Positions 25,871-33,118 of a stretch of DNA of 61,959 bases are shown here, piece after piece. The DNA lies in the NCBI GenBank assembly GCA_964342265.1, contig CAYFFE010000005.1, positions 1-61,959 of the forward strand, given 5' to 3'. The position numbers were made by a program, and so were the translations under genes. This DNA comes from Halioxenophilus sp964342265 (lineage in GTDB: Bacteria > Pseudomonadota > Gammaproteobacteria > Pseudomonadales > Cellvibrionaceae). The notes beneath the pieces were generated by a model. That model saw only the letters and a list, made by a program, of their open reading frames with translations, was not told the DNA's origin and made no database searches. Within the stretch, counting starts at the first letter, position 1. Every line of letters starts with the position of its first letter.

Positions 25871-27649
25871 TTAGGTGGTAAGCAATCGCATAAGGTTTTT
25901 AATATCGGTCTGCATGTCTGAATCGAGCTGTTGCAGCTCCTTAATCTTACGGCAGGCATGTAAAACCGTCGTGTGATCACGACCGCCAAACGCGTCACCT
26001 ATTTCGGGCAGACTGTGGTTGGTTAATTCTTTCGCCAACGCCATGGCCACCTGCCGGGGTCGAGCGACCGATCGACTACGCCGCTTAGAATGCAAATCGC
26101 TGACTTTAATCTTAAAGTACTCGGCCACCACGCGTTGAATATTCTCGATACTCACTTGCTTGGATTGCAAAGCCAGCAAATCCTTAAGCGCTTCGGTAAC
26201 GAGAGGAACATCCACGGGTTTGCGAGTGAAATGTGCATGGGCGATCACCCGCTTTAATGCGCCTTCCAATTCGCGAACATTGGATCGTATACGCTGAGCA
26301 ATAAAAAATGCTGCTTCGTTGGGGAGCTCCATACTGACCTGAATGGCCTTTTTCTTAAGAATGGCGACCCGCGTTTCCAACTCAGGGGGTTCCACCGCAA
26401 CGGTTAAGCCCCAACCAAAACGAGACTTAAGCCGTTCTTCAACCCCTTTGATTTCCTTTGGATAGCGGTCGCAAGTTAGGATAATTTGTTGACCGCCTTC
26501 GAGCAGCGCATTGAAAGTGTGGAAAAACTCCTCTTGTGAGAGTTCTTTACCAGCAAAAAATTGGATGTCATCGATTAAAAGCGCATCAACGGAACGGTAA
26601 AAACGCTTAAAATCGTTGATGGCATTTAACTGTAACGCCTTAACCATGTCCGCCACAAAGCGTTCCGAGTGTAAATACACGACTTTGGCATTGGGATTCT
26701 TTTGCAACATGGCATTGCCCACCGCGTGCATCAAGTGAGTCTTACCAAGACCAACACCGCCGTAAATAAACAACGGGTTATACGCCCCACCAGGGTTTTC
26801 GGCCACCTGCTGAGCCGCAGCCAACCCCAATTGGTTGGATTTGCCCTCAACAAAGCTTTTAAAAGTAAAATTACTGTTCAAGTTACCGGCATGCTTAATC
26901 GCGCCTTCGACCTGTACATTTGATCGAACCGGGCTATTGGAATGCTGATTGGAAGACGGTGTACCACTAACCGGTCGTTGCGATGAAAACCCAACGGACT
27001 GATCAACTCGATTGCGCGCGTTGGTATGGAAATCGTTCTGATGAGAATAATCACCCGTCTTGCGACGCTCTTGCGGTGTTTGAAAACCTGAACCAGTCTC
27101 AACCCCTGTTGATTCGTCAGCAACATTGCTGTCAGCGCCCTGCACCTCAGACCAGTCAAAATCCGCCCAGTCACCCTCAACCGCAGACTGGGCAACGGCG
27201 CTATTAGGATTATCAATAGGCGAGGAACCGTTAAATTCCGCACGAGTCGCGAACAATTCAGAGGCCGAAGCGCCACCAGAACGGTGATGACTCGGATGCC
27301 CCTGACTAATAGCGTTGTGGGGACTTGACGAAATTGGACGATGCACTTCGCGCGCCTGGCCAGAAGAACGCGGACGAAACGCCGAACTCGCGGTTTGCGC
27401 GCTTTTTACGCACAATCCCACCGACTGCACCTCACCCTCGTTAAATTCGTTTACCAACGTCTCAATACGTTGAAAGTACTTACTATTTACCCAATCCAAA
27501 ACAAAGCGATTGGGCGCAATCAATCGCAATTCCGATTGATTATCAGAATTGGTGTCGACTTCCAGAGGACGAATCCAGGTATTGAAATGTTGTTTTGGTA
27601 GCTCGTTTTCGAGAGTGCGAAAGCACTTTTCCCAAACTGAATGCGGCAA
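25871..27649 (-). CDS. dnaA: Chromosomal replication initiator DnaA
   Basis: 592 residues from a TTG at 27647-27649. I chose this start because a perfect AAGGAGGT (27658-27665) lies eight bases upstream; the in-frame ATG at 27673 would place that sequence inside the coding region and add eight atypical residues (MYKRRWQV). Domain I begins SVWEKCFRTLENELPKQHFNTWIRPL. Domain II is expanded (about residues 95-255, rich in S, N, Q, G, P). The AAA+ domain III has Walker A GGVGLGKTHL near 297 and Walker B LLIDDIQFFAG. Domain IV has the DnaA-box signature IGDAFGGRDHTTVLHA near the C-terminus. It melts oriC. It is about 125 residues longer than E. coli DnaA, nearly all of it in domain II. Confidence 0.97.
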   Translation of the reverse strand: MPHSVWEKCFRTLENELPKQHFNTWIRPLEVDTNSDNQSELRLIAPNRFVLDWVNSKYFQRIETLVNEFNEGEVQSVGLCVKSAQTASSAFRPRSSGQAREVHRPISSSPHNAISQGHPSHHRSGGASASELFATRAEFNGSSPIDNPNSAVAQSAVEGDWADFDWSEVQGADSNVADESTGVETGSGFQTPQERRKTGDYSHQNDFHTNARNRVDQSVGFSSQRPVSGTPSSNQHSNSPVRSNVQVEGAIKHAGNLNSNFTFKSFVEGKSNQLGLAAAQQVAENPGGAYNPLFIYGGVGLGKTHLMHAVGNAMLQKNPNAKVVYLHSERFVADMVKALQLNAINDFKRFYRSVDALLIDDIQFFAGKELSQEEFFHTFNALLEGGQQIILTCDRYPKEIKGVEERLKSRFGWGLTVAVEPPELETRVAILKKKAIQVSMELPNEAAFFIAQRIRSNVRELEGALKRVIAHAHFTRKPVDVPLVTEALKDLLALQSKQVSIENIQRVVAEYFKIKVSDLHSKRRSRSVARPRQVAMALAKELTNHSLPEIGDAFGGRDHTTVLHACRKIKELQQLDSDMQTDIKNLMRLLTT

Positions 27650-27901
27650 GACTTGCCACCTCCTTTTATACATTTTGTCTTTTTATTAGCTTGTCTAAGC
27701 AGCTTAATTTGGCACTTATCTTTAATTTGGCTCTTTTCTTTAATTTCGCGCTTATGTGTTCTTGCGTAATTCATGAGCGCTTTATCGTCAACGTGCCTTA
27801 CACGAAATTAATCGACGCTTACGAAAACCCAATAACTTTTCACTGTAAACGACTGTAAGTATTTTGATCTCTCTTATATCAGGTTCTCTTGGCTTTCTGT
27901 G

Positions 27902-27941
27902 GGGTGTCTGTTGAGTGTCAATTGGGTGTTTATTGAGTATC
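27902..27941. repeat. Imperfect direct repeat near dnaA
   Basis: GGGTGTCTGTTGAGTGTC (27902-27919) and GGGTGTTTATTGAGTATC (27924-27941) agree at 15 of 18 positions with a 22-base period, two helical turns. A weaker third relative, GGGTTTCTGTCAAAT, begins near 27955. They lie between dnaA and the DnaA boxes and could bind a regulator of initiation or of dnaA. Confidence 0.6.
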
Positions 27942-28236
27942 CGTCGAATCTTTTGGGTTTCTGTCAAATTGCTATTAAATTCCTACGAAGTAGCTATCTT
28001 TACTAGCTGAATCCTTCAGTATCTGAATCCGACGCTTACTGATTCATCTCTACCTAGCTTTGTCGCTAACTGAGTCCATCATTCAACGAAGTCGACGACT
28101 GCTTCTCAAGCGCTGATCCCAAAACTCTGCGGGTGTGGAATTTAACCCATAAAAATTCACCCAAAACCAAACCAAACCACGATCACAAACTGCAAGAACC
28201 TACAGGCAATATCAAAGAGAGCGGATAGTTAAAAAA

Positions 28237-28245
28237 TTATCCACT
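28237..28245 (+). promoter_or_regulatory. DnaA box (TTATCCACT)
   Basis: One mismatch to the consensus TTATCCACA, 55 bases left of the perfect box. Confidence 0.65.
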
Positions 28246-28299
28246 TTCGTTTCGATTAAAGCGCCAGAAGAGCTAACATGATAGACCTTTAACGGCAGG

Positions 28300-28308
28300 T
28301 TATCCACA
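28300..28308 (+). promoter_or_regulatory. DnaA box (perfect TTATCCACA)
   Basis: Exact consensus DnaA box followed directly by an A-rich run and the AT-rich tract of the origin. Confidence 0.85.
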
Positions 28309-28440
28309 AAAAACCACGTTGATTTGAACCCATGTTAGTAAGATATTTTTATTATTTTTCAACAGCTTACATACTGTAAAAAAATTATTTTAGTCTCGAC
28401 GCGTTGAAATTCATTGACTTTCCCTCCTTGTTAATAACTC

Positions 28441-28449
28441 TGTGTATAA
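28441..28449 (-). promoter_or_regulatory. DnaA box (TTATACACA, minus strand)
   Basis: TGTGTATAA on the plus strand. TTATACACA is a well-known functional variant of the DnaA box. It faces the first two boxes across the AT-rich tract. Confidence 0.7.
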
Positions 28450-28523
28450 CTTGAATATATAATGTTCAAAAACCCTGGTTAACCGTCTTTACGCAAAATA
28501 TTACGCAAATATCGTCAAAAAAG

Positions 28524-28552
28524 TTGCTATTGCCCAAGGGTTTCATTAGAAT
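28524..28552 (+). promoter_or_regulatory. Predicted rpmH promoter
   Basis: TTGCTA (28524-28529) and TAGAAT (28547-28552) separated by 17 bases, about 100 bases ahead of the rpmH start. Confidence 0.55.
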
Positions 28553-28653
28553 CCCGCCTCCCTTTAAAACCACTGCCCAATTCAAGTGTGCAAAAAACAC
28601 CAAATTGCAGCGCAGTGTTCAATCTTCCTGAATGACAATCGAAGGTGAAAACA

Positions 28654-28788
28654 ATGAAACGTACGTTTCAACCCAGTGTTCTAAAGCGTAAACGTAATCA
28701 CGGTTTTCGTGCTCGCATGGCAACCAAAGGTGGTCGCAAGGTTCTGACTCGTCGTCGCGCCAAGGGTCGCAAGCAGCTGGCCGCTTAA
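28654..28788 (+). CDS. rpmH: 50S ribosomal protein L34
   Basis: 44 residues beginning MKRTFQPS and continuing KRKRNHGFRARMATKGGRKV, the near-invariant L34 sequence, ending KQLAA. It is a very basic 50S subunit protein, first gene of the rpmH-rnpA-yidD-yidC unit facing away from dnaA. It is followed by rnpA after 30 bases. Confidence 0.98.
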   Translation: MKRTFQPSVLKRKRNHGFRARMATKGGRKVLTRRRAKGRKQLAA

Positions 28789-28818
28789 ACGTCGAGTACT
28801 GCTTATTGCAGGCATCTA

Positions 28819-29187
28819 ATGCAGAGGTTCAGCAAAAGGCAACGTCTGCTTAATGCCTGCGATTATCAATGGGTATTTGATAATCCTAGCCTGCGTGCAT
28901 CCCACCCCAATATTCTGCTGTTGGCAAAACACAATCGATTCGAACACCCGCGTTTGGGTCTGGTCATCAGCAAAAAAAACATTAAACTCGCCTGTCAGCG
29001 CAACCGCGTTAAACGGCTAGTGCGCGAAAGCTTTCGCACGCAACAGGATATTCTTGGCAACATTGATGTTATAGTTCTGGCCCGGAGGAATCTGGATCAA
29101 TTAAGCAACCCAGAACTGCACAAACTGCTGAACAAACAATGGCAGCGTCTCGTTAAAAGCGCCGCCAAACACAAGCAGACCAGCTAA
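28819..29187 (+). CDS. rnpA: Ribonuclease P protein component
   Basis: 122 residues. The conserved RNase P protein motif is present as ACQRNRVKRLVRESFR (about 57-72), preceded by HPRLGLVISKKNIKLA. The protein binds the P RNA and the 5' leader of pre-tRNA. The N-terminus SKRQRLLNACDYQWVF is typical of the family. It lies between rpmH and yidD; yidD starts four bases after its stop, so the two are likely coupled. Confidence 0.97.
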   Translation: MQRFSKRQRLLNACDYQWVFDNPSLRASHPNILLLAKHNRFEHPRLGLVISKKNIKLACQRNRVKRLVRESFRTQQDILGNIDVIVLARRNLDQLSNPELHKLLNKQWQRLVKSAAKHKQTS

Positions 29188-29191
29188 GAAA

Positions 29192-29455
29192 ATGACTCCT
29201 GTAAAGAGCACCCTAAGGTTTTTGATCAAAGCGTATCAGTATTGCCTGAGTCCGTGGCTCGGCAATCAGTGTCGGTTTTATCCAAGCTGTTCTAACTATT
29301 GTTTGCAAAGCATAGAAAAACACGGCGCCCTAAAAGGCTGCTATCTGGGAATGCTGCGAATTCTGCGATGCAATCCATTTTTTAAAGGCGGTTACGATCC
29401 TGTACCGGAACAATCCTCAGATTTAAACTCAACATCAAAACGGCTTGATAAGTAA
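29192..29455 (+). CDS. yidD: Membrane protein insertion efficiency factor YidD
   Basis: 87 residues with the YidD core: IKAYQYCLSPWLGNQCRFYPSCSNYCLQSIEKHGALKG and RCNPFFKGGYDPVP, including the three conserved cysteines of CRFYPSCSNYC. It is a small amphipathic inner-membrane-associated protein that assists YidC-dependent insertion. Its stop overlaps the yidC start by one base (TAATG), showing translational coupling. Confidence 0.97.
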   Translation: MTPVKSTLRFLIKAYQYCLSPWLGNQCRFYPSCSNYCLQSIEKHGALKGCYLGMLRILRCNPFFKGGYDPVPEQSSDLNSTSKRLDK

Positions 29456-31152
29456 TGGACTGGCAACGAACAAGTATCCTGGCTGCCATAGCAGTCGTGC
29501 TTCTTTTATTAGTAAAACAATGGATTGATTTCAGCGAGCGAGCCGATCAAATCCCAACCACCGAAGCGGCAGAACAAGCATCGACGCCCGATAGCCGCGA
29601 AGCTGTTGATCCCGTCGAAACACCCACTATAGCGGATTCAAATACCGAACAAACCGGGGATTTTGTGCCCACGGTGGAAGCCAAACCGGCCGACACGGTA
29701 GCCTCGATAACTCCCGAAGCCAATCGCGACTTGATTACGGTAACCACCGATGTAATGCGGATGTCCATCGATCCCAAAGGTGGCGATATTGTCGAAGTGT
29801 ATTTACTGGATCACTACAAAGATTTGGAAGACAAAGAACCTTTCCAGATTATGGGCAACGAGACCAACCGCTATTACATCGCACAAAGCGGATTAGTCGG
29901 TAAAAACGGAACGGATTCCGATCAAGGCCGGCCAGTATTTAGCGCCGATCGCGACTCCTACACCCTTTCAGAGTCGGCTGATTCTCTGTTTGTGGATTTA
30001 AACTATCGCCAAGACGATACCCTGATCACCAAACGTTTCACCCTAAAGCGGGGCGATCATGCCATTGCGCTGGAATACATCATCAACAACCAATCTTCGA
30101 GCAATTGGTCCGGTGCCCTATTCGGTCAGATTAAACGCGACGCGCACAAACCACCCAAAACCGGTGGCGGCTTCGGGGTTACACCGTTCTTAGGTGCGGC
30201 CTACACCACCGAGGACGACAAATACAAAAAATTCGACCTGGACGATTTGGATAAACTCGCCGAAACCGAGATTACCGGCGGTTGGGTCGCCATGGTACAG
30301 CACTATTTTGTCGGTGCTTGGATTCCCCCGCAGGAGAGTGTTAATCGATTTACCTTAAAAAAGCGCGGCGAATACCACTACCTTTCGTTTACCACTCCGG
30401 AATTTACCGTACCACCGGGCGTTAAACACAGCGCCAAAGCCACACTCTATGTGGGCCCCAAAAATATTGATCGCTTGGGAGAACTCGCGCCGCATTTGGG
30501 TTTGACGGTCGATTATGGTTGGACTTGGATATTGGCCAAGCCTTTATTTCACGTCTTGGATTTTATTCACGGTTTAATTGGCAGCTGGGGCTGGTCGATT
30601 GTGATTCTTACCCTGCTTATCAAATTGCTGTTCTTTTACCCCAGCGCCATCAGTTACCGCTCCATGGCAAAAATGCGCAAACTCCAGCCGATGATGGCGG
30701 ATTTAAAAGAGCGCTTTGGTGATGATCGCCAAAAGATGTCGGCCGAATTAATGAAAATTTATCGAAAGGAAAAGGTCAATCCCATGGCCGGCTGCTTGCC
30801 GATATTAATTCAAATGCCGGTGTTTATTTCTCTGTATTGGATGTTGATGGAAAGTGTGGAATTGCGCCACGCACCCTTCTTGGGCTACATCAACGATTTG
30901 TCGGCCATGGATCCGTATTTTATTTTGCCGGTATTGATGGGCTTCACTATGTGGATTCAACAAAAACTCAATCCGGCACCACCCGATCCCATGCAAGCGA
31001 AAATTATGCAAATGTTGCCGTTTGTATTTACGATCATGTTTTTGTTCTTCCCGGCAGGACTCGTGGTGTATTGGGTGGTTAACAACACCTTATCCATTGC
31101 CCAGCAGTACGTCATCACCCGTCAGATCGAAAAGGCGGGCACGACCAGCTAA
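29455..31152 (+). CDS. yidC: Membrane protein insertase YidC
   Basis: 565 residues with Gram-negative YidC architecture: N-terminal membrane helix (about 7-25), a large periplasmic domain (about 80-340) and the five-helix insertase core (about 345-560). The core contains GWGWSIVILTLLIKLLFFYPSAISYRSMAKM, the helical hairpin KLQPMMADLKERFGDDRQKMSAELMKIYRKEKVNPMAGCLPILIQMP, and GLVVYWVVNNTLSIAQQYVI. It inserts and folds inner-membrane proteins alone or with SecYEG. Between the first helix and the periplasmic domain lies an acidic T/E/P/D-rich linker, common but variable in the family. Confidence 0.97.
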   Translation: MDWQRTSILAAIAVVLLLLVKQWIDFSERADQIPTTEAAEQASTPDSREAVDPVETPTIADSNTEQTGDFVPTVEAKPADTVASITPEANRDLITVTTDVMRMSIDPKGGDIVEVYLLDHYKDLEDKEPFQIMGNETNRYYIAQSGLVGKNGTDSDQGRPVFSADRDSYTLSESADSLFVDLNYRQDDTLITKRFTLKRGDHAIALEYIINNQSSSNWSGALFGQIKRDAHKPPKTGGGFGVTPFLGAAYTTEDDKYKKFDLDDLDKLAETEITGGWVAMVQHYFVGAWIPPQESVNRFTLKKRGEYHYLSFTTPEFTVPPGVKHSAKATLYVGPKNIDRLGELAPHLGLTVDYGWTWILAKPLFHVLDFIHGLIGSWGWSIVILTLLIKLLFFYPSAISYRSMAKMRKLQPMMADLKERFGDDRQKMSAELMKIYRKEKVNPMAGCLPILIQMPVFISLYWMLMESVELRHAPFLGYINDLSAMDPYFILPVLMGFTMWIQQKLNPAPPDPMQAKIMQMLPFVFTIMFLFFPAGLVVYWVVNNTLSIAQQYVITRQIEKAGTTS

Positions 31153-31183
31153 GCCATTTGCGCAAACTTTTCGGAGTCCAAAA

Positions 31184-32566
31184 CTGACCACCCCAGCCGA
31201 TACCATCGTCGCCATTGCCACCGCTCCCGGTCGCGGCGGCGTGGGTATCGTGCGTCTTTCCGGCCCCAAGGCACTGGCCATCGGCGAAGCCATTATTGGC
31301 TTTACACCCAAACCCCGCCACGCGCACTATTGCGATTTCAACGACGACCAAGGCCAATTATTGGACTCGGGATTGGCGTTGTATTTTGCCAATCCCCATT
31401 CTTTTACCGGCGAAGACGTGTTCGAATTTCAAGGTCACGGCGGTCCGGTGGTTCTCGATTGGCTGTTGGCCCGCACCCTGGCCTTGGGGGCACGATTGGC
31501 GCGCCCAGGGGAATTCAGCGAGCGCGCCTTTCTCAACGATAAAATCGATCTTACCCAAGCCGAAGCCATCGCCGATTTAATCGATGCCGCCTCGCAAAGC
31601 GCCGCACGCAACGCCCTAAACAGCTTGCAAGGGCAATTCAAAATTCAGGTGCAACAATTGGTCGAACAATTAATTGCCCTGCGCATTTACGTGGAAGCGG
31701 CCATTGATTTTCCCGAAGAGGAAGTGGATTTTTTAAGCGACGGCAAAGTCGCCGAGCAGCTATCGGCGGTTATAGAGCAAACCCAACGGCTACTCGGCAA
31801 AGCACAGCAAGGCGCGATTATTCGTGAGGGCCTAAATTTGGTGATTGCCGGCAAACCCAACGCCGGTAAATCCAGTTTGCTCAACGCACTCGCAGAGCGG
31901 GAAAGCGCCATCGTCACCGACATTGCCGGCACCACTCGAGATATTTTAAAAGAACACATTCAAATTGATGGCCTAGCCATTCATTTAACCGACACGGCGG
32001 GATTGCGCGATACGGACGATCACGTCGAAAAATTGGGCGTCGATCGCGCACGCACAGCCATTGCCCAAGCGCAACAAATACTGGTGGTAATCGATGCCCA
32101 GCGATTAACTTCGGCTTCGCTCAACGATCAGCTGGCCCAAGAACTCACGGATTTGGCCATCGATCCGTCATCGAGCCAAATGACCCTCGTCATCAACAAA
32201 ATCGACGTAAATCCCATCTCTTCACCCAGCAACTGGCCCGAAACCTGGCACAACCACGCAATGGTGGTGGTTTCAGCCAAAACCGGCCAGGGCTTAGATC
32301 AACTCAAACAACACATCAAAAGCCAAGCCGGCCTGCAAAGCGCCAGTGAAGGGCAATTTACCGCGCGCACTCGCCACATCCACGCCTTACAGCGAGCCCT
32401 GGATTACTTGCACACCGGCCAACAACAAATCCAACACCACCAAGCGGGCGAATTACTGGCCGAGGATTTACGCTTGGCTCAGCAGTGTTGCGACGAAATT
32501 ACCGGCCAATTTACCAGCGACGATTTACTGGGCCGAATTTTTTCCAGCTTTTGCATCGGCAAATAG
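31184..32566 (+). CDS. mnmE: tRNA modification GTPase MnmE
   Basis: 460 residues if translation begins at the CTG at 31184-31186. The homologous N-terminus (TTPADTIVAIATAPGRGGVGIVRLSG) starts exactly there. CGGAGT precedes it by six bases. No in-frame ATG, GTG or TTG occurs between the end of yidC and the conserved sequence, so CTG is the best explanation. G-domain motifs: GKPNAGKSSLLN near residue 222, DTAGLRDTDD, NKID. The C-terminus ends FCIGK with the conserved cysteine. With MnmG it makes the 5-(carboxymethyl)aminomethyl group on wobble U34 of several tRNAs. It lies 31 bases after yidC. Confidence 0.95.
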   Translation: MTTPADTIVAIATAPGRGGVGIVRLSGPKALAIGEAIIGFTPKPRHAHYCDFNDDQGQLLDSGLALYFANPHSFTGEDVFEFQGHGGPVVLDWLLARTLALGARLARPGEFSERAFLNDKIDLTQAEAIADLIDAASQSAARNALNSLQGQFKIQVQQLVEQLIALRIYVEAAIDFPEEEVDFLSDGKVAEQLSAVIEQTQRLLGKAQQGAIIREGLNLVIAGKPNAGKSSLLNALAERESAIVTDIAGTTRDILKEHIQIDGLAIHLTDTAGLRDTDDHVEKLGVDRARTAIAQAQQILVVIDAQRLTSASLNDQLAQELTDLAIDPSSSQMTLVINKIDVNPISSPSNWPETWHNHAMVVVSAKTGQGLDQLKQHIKSQAGLQSASEGQFTARTRHIHALQRALDYLHTGQQQIQHHQAGELLAEDLRLAQQCCDEITGQFTSDDLLGRIFSSFCIGK

Positions 32567-32596
32567 TTCAGCCAAATCCCACCTTATTTACTCAAC

Positions 32597-32656
32597 TTAT
32601 TCACAATTTGCCAACCCAGTTGTAACTTGCAAAAAAGTTATCAACATTTTTCCACA
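32597..32656 (+). promoter_or_regulatory. Cluster of DnaA-box-like sequences
   Basis: TTATTCACA (one mismatch), TTATCAACA (one mismatch) and TTTTCCACA (one mismatch) all in the same orientation within 60 bases, the last two separated by a single base. Functional binding is not certain. Confidence 0.5.
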
Positions 32657-33038
32657 GGTTAATGAACCACTAAACCCAAAACCTGATCACAATCTCAGTC
32701 CCTATTTTGCAACTCGATGACAACTTCGGGATAAATTCGGGAAAAGCTTGGAATACATTACTGCTATTTTGGCGGATCTCAATCCACAACCTTTTTAACC
32801 ACAATCGCTCAACGGATTGCCCAGCGCTAATACGGACTTTAACCCAAGCTTTAACAGAGCAATAAACCATTGTTTTTACGCCTATTTTTAGAGTTTTCCT
32901 CCATATTGGTAGGCCCTAATAAAAACAACAATAAACTTCTCTCTATATATAAAATATATATTTTCTTAATTCTTAATAACAAACGCTTTCATCGAACAAT
33001 TTGGCCAAACAATACCGTTCGAGCACGTGGGTTATTAA

Positions 33039-33066
33039 TTGACCACGAGTAACTAAGCCGTATAAT
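33039..33066 (+). promoter_or_regulatory. Predicted mnmG promoter
   Basis: TTGACC (33039-33044) and a perfect TATAAT (33061-33066) with a 16-base spacer, 53 bases ahead of the mnmG ATG. It should drive mnmG-rsmG and perhaps parAB. Confidence 0.75.
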
Positions 33067-33118
33067 CCGCTTCCTCCTTTGAAGTGTCTGCCCCTATCAG
33101 CGGGTGAGGATAATTTTC

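Larger units (their letters stand above)
27650..28653. other. oriC: Replication origin region (oriC) between dnaA and rpmH
   Basis: About 1 kb without a gene where transcription diverges, as in Pseudomonas-type origins. The right half holds DnaA boxes at 28237-28245 (TTATCCACT), 28300-28308 (TTATCCACA, perfect) and 28441-28449 (TTATACACA on the minus strand). An AT-rich stretch (about 28336-28400) suitable as the unwinding element lies between the second and third. The left part holds an imperfect direct repeat (27902-27941). The rpmH promoter lies at 28524-28552. Confidence 0.85.
32567..33118. other. Origin-like intergenic region ahead of mnmG
   Basis: 552 bases without a gene. The left part contains DnaA-box-like 9-mers at 32597-32605 (TTATTCACA), 32638-32646 (TTATCAACA) and 32648-32656 (TTTTCCACA), plus a weaker CAATCCACA at 32780-32788. 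About 300 bases later comes an extremely AT-rich tract (32935-32985) containing the perfect palindrome AAAATATATATTTT at 32951-32964. A good promoter for mnmG follows at 33039-33066. It has the composition of a second origin-like or DnaA-binding region. Confidence 0.6.

Noticed and set aside
27595..27858. Rightward 87-codon frame over the dnaA start
   Set aside because: Overlaps the dnaA ribosome-binding site and N-terminus; low-complexity Phe/Leu translation from AT-rich DNA.
27902..28100. Possible CRISPR-like repetition left of oriC
   Set aside because: Only two good copies with a 4-base gap; no spacer-sized intervals and no cas genes in the window.
33013..33035. Third parS-like site (GAGCACGTGGGTT)
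   Set aside because: Only the central CACGTGG matches; the palindromic arms are absent.
32346..33052. Rightward frames of 124 and 60 codons between mnmE and mnmG
   Set aside because: The first is a shifted shadow of mnmE running into AT-rich DNA; the second lies in the AT-rich tract with no coding character.
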